The notes: a model not told the origin generated them from the sequence alone. A DNA stretch of 64,000 bases from Parabacteroides goldsteinii DSM 19448 = WAL 12034 (GCF_000969835.1 NZ_KQ033912.1:2689373-2753372); one strand, 5' to 3'; positions 43,039-52,626 are shown, numbered from the stretch's first letter. Translations and numbers: made by a program.

Positions 43039-45195
43039 TTATTGTTCAAATACTTCTGCAAATATACGTTTTACAGTCGAAATACAATCACCCTCCGGTT
43101 CGGATGAATAAGAATCCGTCAATTTTGTCCAGGGCTCTTCCAATGCGTAGAAATCGATTGCAGTCGGCTTTTTGCCATCCAGTAATTCGTTCTGATAGTC
43201 GAACCATGTTTTCCATCTCATGTAATAGAAGTCTTTCAGGATACCGTTCCATTCTTTATGGGCATAATCACGCAAACCGCCTTTATCGGCAGCATTGCGG
43301 TTCCCCCAAGTCGTGATCTGTACACGGGCATTCCATTCATACAGGTCTTTTTCTTCCGGGGTATTTCCAAGAGAGCGGGCCTGGGCGATCCAATTTCCGA
43401 CTTTAAATTCCGGACGGGTCCCCAGTAACTCATCCTGTAACAGGAGAAGTTGCAGAAAGCGGTTGGCGGCTGTATTGTAAAGCTGTTTATCACCGGAGGC
43501 GAAGGAGGCTTCCACTACTTTTTCTACCAAACGACCTTTTTCGGCGATGGCCTGGCGGACGATGTCTACCAGATCGTATTCGAAATTATTATTACCTGAA
43601 AACTGGTCGGCAACGGAAACCATCATGGCTGCGGCACGAATAACGTCATCCGGATTGTAATAGTCACTCATTTCAGACCAACTCGATACCAGATAAGGGT
43701 GATCGGAAGGGCGGGCACAGAAAATAGATTCGTGGGTACCCTGTTGCGTATTTTCCGGTGGACAATTATAAATGGAATTGCTCAGGAGAATCCAGGCCTC
43801 CTGCACGGTTGGGTTCACTTTTCCGTAACGGGCTACCGTGTAGTTTTTAAGCCACTCATTTTTATCGAAATGTACCGGGCGCCAAGGGAGTTCCGTCAAC
43901 AGTTCAAACATGACCGGATTATTTTCGCTTCCTTCCATTGTCATTCCTACACCACGCAATGTTTTGCCGAAAGAGCTTTCTTTAGCTTTATAGTATTCGT
44001 CGATCACGTGCGCCATTTTACCGTGTAGGCCTACATTGCCGCCGTAGTTCAGCAACATGCAATAAATCCAGTTGTGCTGGCCGAAACCGTCTTTGCGATG
44101 CCAGGTAGATTCGGGATCACCCCACTGCGGGCGGCTTTCTGAAAACAGGTCGAGGACGATCATATCGCCGGCTTTCAGATTCTCAATCATCTGAGAGCGT
44201 GGATTTGCCTGCCAGGCTTGTGCCACCCATACGGCTTTCGGATTATTTTTCTTCATGGCCTGCATAATCGCTTTTCCCGCGGCATCCAGGTCTACTCCTG
44301 CTACACTTCCGCCTTCATGGAAGGGATCCATGCTGTAGAAGTTAGCTTTGCCATAGAGTTTGTTCAGCTCTTTGTAATACAGGGAGGCTATTTCCTGGAA
44401 GCGGGGATCTGTCGGTTGCAGGAATGCAGGGCGGTGGTAACCACACCATAGTCCGGGATCGGAAACATTCAGTCCCAGTTTTTCTTTTGCATTGTGAGGA
44501 ACCATTCCCGAATAACCGGGGAAGACGGGTTCGATGCCGTATTCGCGCATCCGTTTTACAATACGCTGTTGCAGGGTGATCTGCTGTTTGTACCAGCTGT
44601 CGGGATTCGGTCCACCCCAGCCTTCCAGATTATTCATCAGCCACCAGGCCTGAAAACCGGGGCCGGCAATAAACTCGTTGATCTCATCTTTATTGTATCC
44701 TAACTTCTTAAGTACATTATACCAGACGCCGTCCGTCCCGACCATGGCGAGCGGCAGGTTGATTCCATGTAGGGCCATCCAATCAATTTCCTTTTCCCAA
44801 CGTTCCCAATCCCAGAAAGCCATGGTATATGAATAGGTGCAATAATTGAAATCGTAGCGATATTTCATGTCTGTTTCATGACGTTCTTTTCGGACGACAG
44901 CCGGCAAAACTTCCGGAAGCTTGGCTTGCATGCCATTCCAGGAAAGATTGATTCCTGCATGATATTTCAGATACCAGTTTAATCCTGCTGCTATATTTAC
45001 CGGGTTATTTCCACGGATGACGACTTTGTTTCCTTTCTGATCCAGTTCGAAAAAGTCGACTGGAGATTTGATCTGTTCGATAATGAATTTATCGGAAGCT
45101 CTTTTGTCAATGCGTTCCAACAAAGCCTCGACGGGTGATGCAGCTTTGGCTATCACCGCGATGAATAGTAAACATAAGAGATGAATAATTTTCAT
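43039..45195 (-). CDS. GH89 alpha-N-acetylglucosaminidase (PUL B)
   Basis: A 718-aa exported enzyme with signal peptide 1-19 (LCLLFIAVIAKAAS). It follows the NAGLU pattern over its length: YRYDFNYCTYSYTMAFWDWERW, EIDWMALHGINLPLAMVGTDG, FPGYSGMVP, YSMDPFHEGGSV (first catalytic Glu) and GVGMTMEGSENNPVMFELL (second Glu), and a helical C-terminal domain. GH89 removes terminal alpha-GlcNAc, for example the alpha-1,4-GlcNAc cap of gastric mucin O-glycans or heparan sulfate ends. It lies between GH16 (10 bp) and GH31 (15 bp), so the three are cotranscribed. Confidence 0.94.
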   Translation of the reverse strand: MKIIHLLCLLFIAVIAKAASPVEALLERIDKRASDKFIIEQIKSPVDFFELDQKGNKVVIRGNNPVNIAAGLNWYLKYHAGINLSWNGMQAKLPEVLPAVVRKERHETDMKYRYDFNYCTYSYTMAFWDWERWEKEIDWMALHGINLPLAMVGTDGVWYNVLKKLGYNKDEINEFIAGPGFQAWWLMNNLEGWGGPNPDSWYKQQITLQQRIVKRMREYGIEPVFPGYSGMVPHNAKEKLGLNVSDPGLWCGYHRPAFLQPTDPRFQEIASLYYKELNKLYGKANFYSMDPFHEGGSVAGVDLDAAGKAIMQAMKKNNPKAVWVAQAWQANPRSQMIENLKAGDMIVLDLFSESRPQWGDPESTWHRKDGFGQHNWIYCMLLNYGGNVGLHGKMAHVIDEYYKAKESSFGKTLRGVGMTMEGSENNPVMFELLTELPWRPVHFDKNEWLKNYTVARYGKVNPTVQEAWILLSNSIYNCPPENTQQGTHESIFCARPSDHPYLVSSWSEMSDYYNPDDVIRAAAMMVSVADQFSGNNNFEYDLVDIVRQAIAEKGRLVEKVVEASFASGDKQLYNTAANRFLQLLLLQDELLGTRPEFKVGNWIAQARSLGNTPEEKDLYEWNARVQITTWGNRNAADKGGLRDYAHKEWNGILKDFYYMRWKTWFDYQNELLDGKKPTAIDFYALEEPWTKLTDSYSSEPEGDCISTVKRIFAEVFEQ

Positions 45196-45205
45196 AGAAT
45201 TAATC

Positions 45206-46387
45206 TTATTTGATAGTGATGATTAACGTAGCTTTTTGCCCTTTCAATAATGACTCCGGTAGTCCTTTGATCTGGCCATCTACAATAACTGTTCCTTCTT
45301 TTTGGACTTTTTCAAAGGCTTCCTCATTTAAAGGCTCCCATTCTACAAACTGTTGAGTTGTAGTACCGTCATTATAATGTACATTGACAAACGAAGGTGT
45401 ATATAACAATTCGCGGGTAATGTGTCCGTCAATATTCCGTAAAGTCGCTTTCCCTTCGGCAACTTGTAAACAGGCAGGTTCGATAGAGGTAATGCGCAAA
45501 TCATTCTCCGGAATGCTCTTGTATCCTTCCGGTATTTTTTTGTACATACGGATGTAGTCGATATCAAAACTTTTAGGATAGGGAATGGTTGGATCATAAG
45601 TACCTGTCCAGCCATCTTTGGCTTTCCGGTTATCATAAAAAGAAATGATTTGGATGAGCGGATAGGTAATCGCTGCTTTGTGTTTCATTACCTGTATGCC
45701 ATCGACATAAACAGTGACACCTTCCGGTGTCCAGTCGAAGCCATATATATGAAACTCTTCGGCTAGCTTTTTATTGGCAAACCACGGATGTTCGGTGTGA
45801 TACTGGATGGTAGAATCTTTCCAACTATGTACGGTAGACCATATACGATTGATATCTGTTCCCAGTATTTCAAATATATCAATCTCACAACTTTGATTCG
45901 GGTCGTCTTCGAAACCGATTAGCCACCAGGCACAATGAACACCTCCGCCATCCTGCATCTTTGCACGCATTTCGTAATATCCGTACTGATTGATTTGAGT
46001 CGCTTCCGTTTTTATCTGGTGAAGTGCTTTTTTCTTTGGGTCATAGTGATGCAGGCCGGTACGACTGGCACTCATGAAACCTGATATATGCATTCCTTTA
46101 TCAAATTCATTTTTTGAGTTCTTGTCAATGATAAGTCTGATAATGCCATTTTTCATTTCATAAGTCGGGGCACAAACAGATCTGTCTTTGGGCCATGACG
46201 GCAGATACTCCGGAATCCATTTATCCGTATTAATTTCTTTACCATCAAATTCATCATGGAAAATTAAGCGGTATCCTTCTTTTTCCAATGGGTTAGGCGG
46301 ATAATCTTGAGCATTGGAAGACTGTATATTACCTATTAGAAGTAAACCGGAAATAAATGTGTAAAACAAGTGTTTCATGATATTCAT
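45206..46387 (-). CDS. GH16 family endo-glycanase with C-terminal Ig-like domain (PUL B)
   Basis: A 393-aa exported enzyme with signal peptide 1-26 (LIGNIQSSNAQ). The catalytic jelly roll starts at LIFHDEFDGKEINTDKW and contains the active site CEIDIFE: nucleophile Glu168, Asp170 and acid/base Glu173. About 100 C-terminal residues form an Ig-like module. GH16 includes laminarinases, agarases, endo-beta-galactosidases and the O-glycanases that cut polyLacNAc in mucins. With GH89 and GH31 beside it, an endo-O-glycanase role fits best, but the sequence alone does not prove it. It is separated from susD by a strong terminator. Confidence 0.9.
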   Translation of the reverse strand: MNIMKHLFYTFISGLLLIGNIQSSNAQDYPPNPLEKEGYRLIFHDEFDGKEINTDKWIPEYLPSWPKDRSVCAPTYEMKNGIIRLIIDKNSKNEFDKGMHISGFMSASRTGLHHYDPKKKALHQIKTEATQINQYGYYEMRAKMQDGGGVHCAWWLIGFEDDPNQSCEIDIFEILGTDINRIWSTVHSWKDSTIQYHTEHPWFANKKLAEEFHIYGFDWTPEGVTVYVDGIQVMKHKAAITYPLIQIISFYDNRKAKDGWTGTYDPTIPYPKSFDIDYIRMYKKIPEGYKSIPENDLRITSIEPACLQVAEGKATLRNIDGHITRELLYTPSFVNVHYNDGTTTQQFVEWEPLNEEAFEKVQKEGTVIVDGQIKGLPESLLKGQKATLIITIK

Positions 46388-46395
46388 TTTTTATC

Positions 46396-46430
46396 AGAGA
46401 AAAAAGGCCGCTTTTAACTGCGGCCTTTTC
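46396..46430 (-). terminator. Intrinsic terminator between susD and GH16 (PUL B)
   Basis: Perfect stem AAAAGGCCGC / GCGGCCTTTT (46402-46411 and 46420-46429) with an 8-nt loop. On the minus strand it is followed by TTTTTT. It lies 40 bp after the susD stop and just before the GH16 start. Confidence 0.88.
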
Positions 46431-46469
46431 TTAAAATGCAAATATAGTTTTTTTCTTTGGAGGAACGAA

Positions 46470-47942
46470 TTAATATCCGGGGTTCTGGATGATAATTCCT
46501 TTCCCCTCGTTGATGACAGCCTGTGGCAACGGGAAGAGAACAAATTCGGGTTTTGTCGTCGTTGAACCACGGTCGATCGCGTTCTGGATGAATTTACCAT
46601 GTCGAATCAGGTCTGCACGGCGATTTCCTTCCCACCAAAATTCGTGGCCGCGTTCCTGAAGCATCTTATCCAGAAAATCATCGACGCCTTTTATGTCTCC
46701 CATAGTATATGGAGACAATTTAGCTCGTACACGTATTTGATTTAACAAATCGACAGCTTCTTGTGTTACCGAATTTCCCTGGCGGACGATTGCTTCTGAA
46801 AGCAAAGTCAGCACATCTGCGTAGCGATAAACGATCCAATCGATCTGGCTGCCATCACCTGTTGATTCCGGATCTTCGCCATATTTCACAGGAACCGCGC
46901 CTGAATAGGTATTACCATGTTTTATAATATCAGATTCTTCATTGAATAATACGCCGTCGTTACCCATATATTCGCCAACCAATACGGATAGACGATCATC
47001 GTTCTTGTCAAATGTGCGATAGAAAGGCCAGGGAACCTTGAAGCCGTCCCAACGCTGGATAGAATTGTTCTTACAGGGATAGTTACCCGGCAGGCAATGG
47101 TCGTGCCATAATTCCAGTTGGGTACCTCTTTCTTCGGTGCAGGCAAAGATGATTTCTTTATTCTGTTCGTTTTCCAGGGTGAAAATAGACTGGTAGGAAT
47201 CCATTAATCCGTATCCGTAGTCGGCTTTCATCAACTCACGACCACATTCAACAGCTTTTGCCCAGTTCTTTTCGTGCATGTAGAATTTCATCAGGACTGT
47301 ATATGCTAGACCTTTATCAAAACGTCCGAATGCAGAAGCGCGGGTAGGAAGGCCTTCCAGTGCTGATTTTAATTCTGTTTCGATAAATGTTGTCATTTCT
47401 TCCTGGCTTGCCCGGGGAATGATCTCTTCTGCCAACGGGTTATTTAGCTGTTCAAGTGTAGGTATTGGCATGGGACCATAGAAATCATATAAGAGGAAGG
47501 CTAGCCAACCACGTCCCATATGGATTTCGGCATTCATACGTGCTTTCACATTATCTGCCATTTCCACACCGGAAATGCGTTCAAGCGTCAATGTCATTGT
47601 CCCCAGATATTTGGCATAATTGGTGTAGTTTATTGTCGAATACTGGTGATTGGGTGTCCAGTTGTGACTGGTCAAAGGAATCCATGCATCATTCACCCAA
47701 CAACAAACAGCCAGATCGGTCGACATATCTCCGATAATCTGTACACCGGTTGCCACGTTGAAGATACCACTATAGTTATCGCAACGAAAAGGGGCGTAAA
47801 CTCCGCCTGTGATCAATGCTTCCGCATCTTTCTCTGTTTTTGGGAAAAATCCGGGGTTGATGGCATCATATCTTTCCGGCTCCAGATCAGTACATGAGAT
47901 TAATGTACAGCAGCACATTAATGTATATAATAATTTCTTCAT
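46470..47942 (-). CDS. SusD-like glycan-binding lipoprotein (PUL B)
   Basis: A 490-aa SusD/RagB family lipoprotein. The start at 47942 (MKKLLYTLMCCCTLISC) gives a normal lipoprotein signal peptide with lipobox LISC; the frame is open further upstream, but that part overlaps the susC 3' end and lacks a signal sequence. Family features: NPGFFPKTEKDAEALITGGVYAPF, AFLLYDFYGPMPIPTLEQL, YRYADVLTLLSEAIVRQG, VDLLNQIRVRAKL, EFWWEGNRRADLIRHG. It partners the SusC whose gene ends 31 bp upstream. Confidence 0.93.
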   Translation of the reverse strand: MKKLLYTLMCCCTLISCTDLEPERYDAINPGFFPKTEKDAEALITGGVYAPFRCDNYSGIFNVATGVQIIGDMSTDLAVCCWVNDAWIPLTSHNWTPNHQYSTINYTNYAKYLGTMTLTLERISGVEMADNVKARMNAEIHMGRGWLAFLLYDFYGPMPIPTLEQLNNPLAEEIIPRASQEEMTTFIETELKSALEGLPTRASAFGRFDKGLAYTVLMKFYMHEKNWAKAVECGRELMKADYGYGLMDSYQSIFTLENEQNKEIIFACTEERGTQLELWHDHCLPGNYPCKNNSIQRWDGFKVPWPFYRTFDKNDDRLSVLVGEYMGNDGVLFNEESDIIKHGNTYSGAVPVKYGEDPESTGDGSQIDWIVYRYADVLTLLSEAIVRQGNSVTQEAVDLLNQIRVRAKLSPYTMGDIKGVDDFLDKMLQERGHEFWWEGNRRADLIRHGKFIQNAIDRGSTTTKPEFVLFPLPQAVINEGKGIIIQNPGY

Positions 47943-47973
47943 GATCTTATATCTTCTTTTATTGATTAATAAA

Positions 47974-50900
47974 TTAGAATGTAATATCCAAACCAAAGCT
48001 GTAAGTACGGACATTCGGATAAGCCCATTGCAGACTTGAAGGAGTACTTTCTGAACTTGAAATGTCAGTTTCCGGGTCAAGTCCTGTATACGGCGTGATA
48101 ACAAACGGGTTGTTCACATCAAAATATACGCGGACATTAGATAAGATGTGCTTGCTGGTCTTGATCGGTATATTATAGCCTAACGTAATATTGCGACAAC
48201 GGATAAACCAGGTCTTTTCGTAATAATAATCCCCCGTTCCGTAAGCGCTTTCAGTTTGGAAATAACCAGGCAATGTGCCGTTAGGATTCGTTGAACTCCA
48301 AATATCGCCTACTGAAACCGGTTGGTTGTAACCACGGCGTAAGTCATTGACGTTATTACTAATCCAGGTTTTCTTATAGCTACCGGCTGATAATTTATCA
48401 AATTGTCCGTAAAAATAAACATTCAGATCAAAGTTTTTATAACGAAATGTATTGTTAAAACCAAACAGATACCCAGGGTCGGCAGAACCATAAATCACTT
48501 TATCAGCATCATCCAGTTTGCCGTCAGGTTTACCGGTCTTCATTGGAATACCGTGTTCATCAACTTTAATCGAACCGTCTTCATTGTAAACATATCCGTT
48601 GATATCTTTAATTTTTACTTGTCCGGGAAGAGCTCCTGGCATATGGTCGATCTTTTCACCCGGTTGTACAAGGCCATCTGACAGATAACCGGCATAAGAA
48701 CGGATATAACCGTTGTATTCGCTGTATGCACTCGGCTTCCAGTTCGGATCGCGTTCTTTCCATTTGTCCCGGTATAAAGAGAATGTCAGATCGGAAGTCC
48801 ATTCAAAATTTTTGTTACGGATATTGGTAGTATTGAGTGTAAATTCAAAACCCTGGCTTTGAGTTTTACCTACGTTAGCTATAATTTTATTCACTTCGTT
48901 GTAAGATAACAGAGTCCGTTCGTTTAACAGGTCTGATATTACTTTGTGGAAATATTCAGCTGTTACATTAATACGACCGTTCAGAAAACCTAAATCCAGA
49001 CCAAGGTTCCATTCACGTGTCGTTTCCCAGGTAAGTTCATTGTTACCCATCTGATCCAGGTAAACACCATTGACTGCACTACCGCCAAAGAAGTTATTAT
49101 TACCCACTTTATAGTAGCTATATGCTTTGTCACCCACATTGGCATTACCTGTTTCACCATAGCTCAAACGTAATTTACCGTTTGATAAGATATTTGTCAA
49201 AGGCTTCAGGAATTCTTCTTCCGTGAATCTCCATCCGGCAGCAACAGAAGGGAAATACCCCCAGCGGTTTCCGTCTGCAAAGTTAGAGGAACCATCGGCA
49301 CGAAGAGTGGCAGTCAATAAATAACGATCTTTGAATGAATAGTTCACGCGACCAAAAAATGAGGCCATGCGTGATTTTGTTGCACTTGAACCTACAGTCG
49401 GACGTTTTGCATTGCCTGCTCCCAGGTTATTATATAAGAAACCATCTGTAATGAAGTCATTGCTCTTTCCTGACAGAAATTCATAATCAAACAACTGATA
49501 AGAATGACCAACCAATGCATTTAAATTATGATCACCAAATTGTTTAGTATAGTTAGCTGTTAATTCCATCAGATAGTCTGAGTTGTCAGCCTGTGCTATA
49601 TAACCTGAACCATTTTCTCTTGCTCCGTACAACGTTGTTGTAGGCATGTATTGTTTACGTTTCTGATAGTTACGGTCAATACCGAAATTAGCTTTCAACA
49701 ATAAATCCTGAATCGGACGAACTTCAAAGAAGACCGTACCTAGTAATCTTTCTTTAGTTGTCTTATCTGTAATATCCAATAAAGAAACTGGGTTGGGAAG
49801 GAAAGAGGCGTCCTGATTCATTGAGTATTCACCGTTTTCATCGCGTACAGGCAATGTTGGATTAAACTGAGCGGCCGAAACCAGGATACCTGCATTTTCA
49901 TTCTGCCCATTTCCCAGAGGAATATTGTCATATTGGTTACGGGATACATTCAGGTTTACTCCCATCTTTACATATTTACTCAGTTTCTGATCCAGATTTA
50001 CACGTGCAGAATAACGCTCCATGGCATTATTTTTAATTACACCATCTTGTTTGAAATAGTTACCGGAAACCAGATATTTCGTATTCTCATTACCGCCGGT
50101 AATGGATAAATTATGTGAAGTTTGGAATCCCAATCGGGAGATTTCGTCAAACCAATTTGTGTTATATGTAGGATTGGCAATTTGTTCAGCAGTATAATCG
50201 GGAACAAAAGGTGAAGACACTTCTGATTCGGATTTACCACCATAAATGCCCACGCCATTCGTACGCAGCCAAAGCTCTTTTCTGTAATCGTTTGTCGCTT
50301 GCATAAAGCCTGAAGCATCCAACATTTCATAAGACTTTGAAATATCCTGAACAGATGCAGAACCGGAATACTGTACTTTTGCTGCACCGCTTTTACCTCG
50401 TTTCGTCGTTACGATAATCACACCGTTACCGGCACGTGCACCATAGATAGCAGTAGAACTTGCATCCTTCAGTACTTCGATAGATTCTATATCGTTCGGG
50501 TTAATTGAAGACAGGATATTATCCTTATTTCCATCCTTATATTGGTTTCCGCTGTCCAATGATCCCGGATCGCTCACCGGAAAACCATCGATAATGATCA
50601 GCGGATCATTCCCAGCCTTGTCTGAAGAGGCAGCACCGCGGATACGGAAAGTTGACTGACCTCCCGGCTGTGCACTGATCGTACTTACCTGCAAACCGGC
50701 AGCTTTACCAGCCAGCGCATGACTGATGGTTGAAACCGTACCAACGGGGGCATCGTCCATTTTAACAGACGCAACGGCACCTGTCAGGTCTTTTTTCTTC
50801 ATCGTACCGTAACCGACAACGACAACTTCTTCCAGCGCCTGTGAATCTTCTTTCAAGGTTACATTAATAACACTCTGTCCTTTTACGGCAATATCCTGTG

Positions 50901-51447
50901 AAATATAGCCGATAAAAGAAATCTGCAATGTTGCATTGGCTGGTACTTCGATAGAGAATTTACCGTCGAGATCGGTAGTCGTGCCATTGGTTGTTCCTTT
51001 CTGAATCACATTGGCTCCGGCAACCGGTCCCATAAGATCACTGACAACACCTGTTACCTTCTGTGATTGTTGTGAAATAGCAGCATTTGAAACATGTTCT
51101 GTAGTCAGCACAATGTGACGGTCTTTGATCGTATATCTCAAGCCTGTTTTGGTGGCAATGGCATCCAAAACGTCCTGGATATTGGCATTCTTTTTTCTGA
51201 TCGAGATCTTTTCATTTTTATTGACCTCTTCCAGATTATAGAAAAACAAGAACTCTGATTGTTTTTCTATTTGTTTTAACACATTTTCTAATGTCTCCTC
51301 TTTGGCGGAAACATTTAGTTTTGTTGTTTGCGCATAAGTTGCGGCGACTATTTGCGACAAGCAAACGGTTAGCATTAACACGGTTAATTTCATAATTTTT
51401 ATAGTTCTTTTCAGATTTACAGAAACAACTATACGTTGATTATTCAT
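47974..51447 (-). CDS. SusC-like TonB-dependent glycan transporter with STN domain (PUL B)
   Basis: A 1157-aa outer-membrane protein. The start at 51447 (MNNQRIVVSV) is chosen because the PUL A SusC begins with the same 18 residues; an in-frame ATG 20 codons upstream would fall in the hairpin leader. Domains: STN (~45-115), carboxypeptidase-regulatory-like (~125-200, VTGVVSDLMGPVAGANVIQKG), plug (~210-340, IIDGFPVSDPGSLDSGNQYKD), barrel, terminal LDITF. The N-terminal ~110 residues are nearly the same as in PUL A while the rest differs, so the signalling part is shared and the transport part is not. Confidence 0.94.
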   Translation of the reverse strand: MNNQRIVVSVNLKRTIKIMKLTVLMLTVCLSQIVAATYAQTTKLNVSAKEETLENVLKQIEKQSEFLFFYNLEEVNKNEKISIRKKNANIQDVLDAIATKTGLRYTIKDRHIVLTTEHVSNAAISQQSQKVTGVVSDLMGPVAGANVIQKGTTNGTTTDLDGKFSIEVPANATLQISFIGYISQDIAVKGQSVINVTLKEDSQALEEVVVVGYGTMKKKDLTGAVASVKMDDAPVGTVSTISHALAGKAAGLQVSTISAQPGGQSTFRIRGAASSDKAGNDPLIIIDGFPVSDPGSLDSGNQYKDGNKDNILSSINPNDIESIEVLKDASSTAIYGARAGNGVIIVTTKRGKSGAAKVQYSGSASVQDISKSYEMLDASGFMQATNDYRKELWLRTNGVGIYGGKSESEVSSPFVPDYTAEQIANPTYNTNWFDEISRLGFQTSHNLSITGGNENTKYLVSGNYFKQDGVIKNNAMERYSARVNLDQKLSKYVKMGVNLNVSRNQYDNIPLGNGQNENAGILVSAAQFNPTLPVRDENGEYSMNQDASFLPNPVSLLDITDKTTKERLLGTVFFEVRPIQDLLLKANFGIDRNYQKRKQYMPTTTLYGARENGSGYIAQADNSDYLMELTANYTKQFGDHNLNALVGHSYQLFDYEFLSGKSNDFITDGFLYNNLGAGNAKRPTVGSSATKSRMASFFGRVNYSFKDRYLLTATLRADGSSNFADGNRWGYFPSVAAGWRFTEEEFLKPLTNILSNGKLRLSYGETGNANVGDKAYSYYKVGNNNFFGGSAVNGVYLDQMGNNELTWETTREWNLGLDLGFLNGRINVTAEYFHKVISDLLNERTLLSYNEVNKIIANVGKTQSQGFEFTLNTTNIRNKNFEWTSDLTFSLYRDKWKERDPNWKPSAYSEYNGYIRSYAGYLSDGLVQPGEKIDHMPGALPGQVKIKDINGYVYNEDGSIKVDEHGIPMKTGKPDGKLDDADKVIYGSADPGYLFGFNNTFRYKNFDLNVYFYGQFDKLSAGSYKKTWISNNVNDLRRGYNQPVSVGDIWSSTNPNGTLPGYFQTESAYGTGDYYYEKTWFIRCRNITLGYNIPIKTSKHILSNVRVYFDVNNPFVITPYTGLDPETDISSSESTPSSLQWAYPNVRTYSFGLDITF

Positions 51448-51476
51448 ACTTTTGAATGTTTTAAGATTAAACATAA

Positions 51477-51537
51477 TCCCACGGCAATGGGAGTTTAATT
51501 GAATCACACGTTTTAGAAGAGAGAATCCGGCAAGATT
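51477..51537 (-). promoter_or_regulatory. Two TTGCCG-loop hairpins in the susC leader (PUL B)
   Basis: On the minus strand AATC-TTGCCG-GATT (51537-51524) and TCCCA-TTGCCG-TGGGA (51492-51477). The second hairpin corresponds to TTCCA/TGGAA in PUL A: both sides of the stem changed while pairing is kept. The spacing to susC (29 nt) is the same as in PUL A. Confidence 0.7.
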
Positions 51538-51569
51538 TTCTCTTCTTTTCTTTTTTACCTCTTTACTCG

Positions 51570-51597
51570 CTCATATTAATACATTTTTAAGATTAGC
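51570..51597 (-). promoter_or_regulatory. Shared susC promoter-like element (PUL B)
   Basis: GCTAATCTTAAAA ... TATGAG on the minus strand, with 22 nt from first G to TATGAG, 6 nt after the fecR stop. It matches the elements at 34704-34730 and 54365-54391. Confidence 0.55.
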
Positions 51598-51603
51598 TAT
51601 TAT

Positions 51604-52581
51604 TTATATTTCAGAAACGGTTATATGACGGTCGTCAATCCTATATTTGATTGGAATAGAAAGATTGACGATTTCCATGATATCTTTTATACTTTGTCCC
51701 CGGTAAAAAGTTCCGGTAAAAGTTCGTTTGTTCAGAGCTTCGGACGTGACGGTAAATTGTACTCCATAAACATGACTTAGCCGGTAAAGTATGGCTTCCA
51801 GGCTTTGTTCCGGAAAATAATAATAACCGGTAGTCCAGGATGTGAACTGTTTGGCATCCACATTCCTGACATCACCAGCATGTGTATTCCGGTTGTAAAT
51901 AAACTGCTGATTGGGTTTCAGTATGGTTTGATGCAGAATATTCTCTGTCTTCAGACGAACGGCTCCTTCCAGCAGGGTTGTAGTGAGCAGTGAGTCGGAA
52001 GCGTAAGCTGTAACATTGAATTTTGTTCCCAGGGCTTCGATATTCTGTTCCTTTGTCTTTACGATAAAGGGCTTGTCTTTATCTTTTGCGACTTCAAAAT
52101 AAGCTTCACCTTCCAGATAGACAATTCTTTCTTTTCGACCATAATCATTTTCATAATGAAAGACAGTCTTCGATCCCAGACAAACCTGTGTTCCATCTGG
52201 TAATTCAACGACATCAGCATCCAAACCGTCCCCACCGATATATCGGGTCGCTATTTTGTCTTCATCCTTATTGAAAGTCAGAAATAAAGAGGTAAGACAT
52301 ACTGTTATAAAAGAGACTGCTGCATAATTACCCAATTGCAGCCATCTGCTTTTCTTACGTGGATAAAACACCTTTCTCTTCTTCAGAAGGCGATCCCAAC
52401 TTCCTTCCATATCATTCTGCATTCTATTGGTATAGCAGGCATCATAGACCGCTTTGATTTCAAAGAATACCTTTTTATTTTCGACATTCTCATTCACCCA
52501 GGTGTAAAAATCATTTATATCCTGTGTATCCAGTTGCCCTTGCAGATATTTTATGACCAATTCAGATCGTCCGTCTTCCAT
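51604..52581 (-). CDS. FecR-type anti-sigma factor without adjacent cognate sigma (PUL B)
   Basis: A 325-aa FecR homologue: cytoplasmic part 1-85, membrane segment ~86-107 (NYAAVSFITVCLTSLFLTF), FecR domain (ELPDGTQVCLGSKTVFHYE, YLEGEAYFEVAKDKDKPFIV, IEALGTKFNVTAY) and DUF4974-like C-terminus (KRTFTGTFYRGQSIKDIMEI). It is strikingly close to the PUL A FecR. Its upstream neighbour is a divergent sigma gene (52670) that belongs by order to PUL C, so PUL B has no sigma gene in its own transcript. The simplest inference is that the PUL A sigma factor, or the divergent one, is its partner. Confidence 0.92.
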   Translation of the reverse strand: MEDGRSELVIKYLQGQLDTQDINDFYTWVNENVENKKVFFEIKAVYDACYTNRMQNDMEGSWDRLLKKRKVFYPRKKSRWLQLGNYAAVSFITVCLTSLFLTFNKDEDKIATRYIGGDGLDADVVELPDGTQVCLGSKTVFHYENDYGRKERIVYLEGEAYFEVAKDKDKPFIVKTKEQNIEALGTKFNVTAYASDSLLTTTLLEGAVRLKTENILHQTILKPNQQFIYNRNTHAGDVRNVDAKQFTSWTTGYYYFPEQSLEAILYRLSHVYGVQFTVTSEALNKRTFTGTFYRGQSIKDIMEIVNLSIPIKYRIDDRHITVSEI

Positions 52582-52603
52582 ATAATTTCTCTGTTAGATA
52601 TAA

Positions 52604-52626
52604 AGTGACTTAGTCCTTTATGAACT
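52604..52626 (-). promoter_or_regulatory. 23-nt block identical before fecR of PUL A and PUL B
   Basis: Exact copy of the block at 33659-33681, ending 22 nt before the fecR ATG. It overlaps the -33 position of the divergent sigma promoter (52617-52647), so a protein bound here could affect both genes. Confidence 0.75.

Noticed and set aside
46470..48104. Longer start for the PUL B SusD (54 extra codons)
   Set aside because: The extension overlaps the 3' end of susC and would bury the lipoprotein signal peptide; the ATG at 47942 is right.
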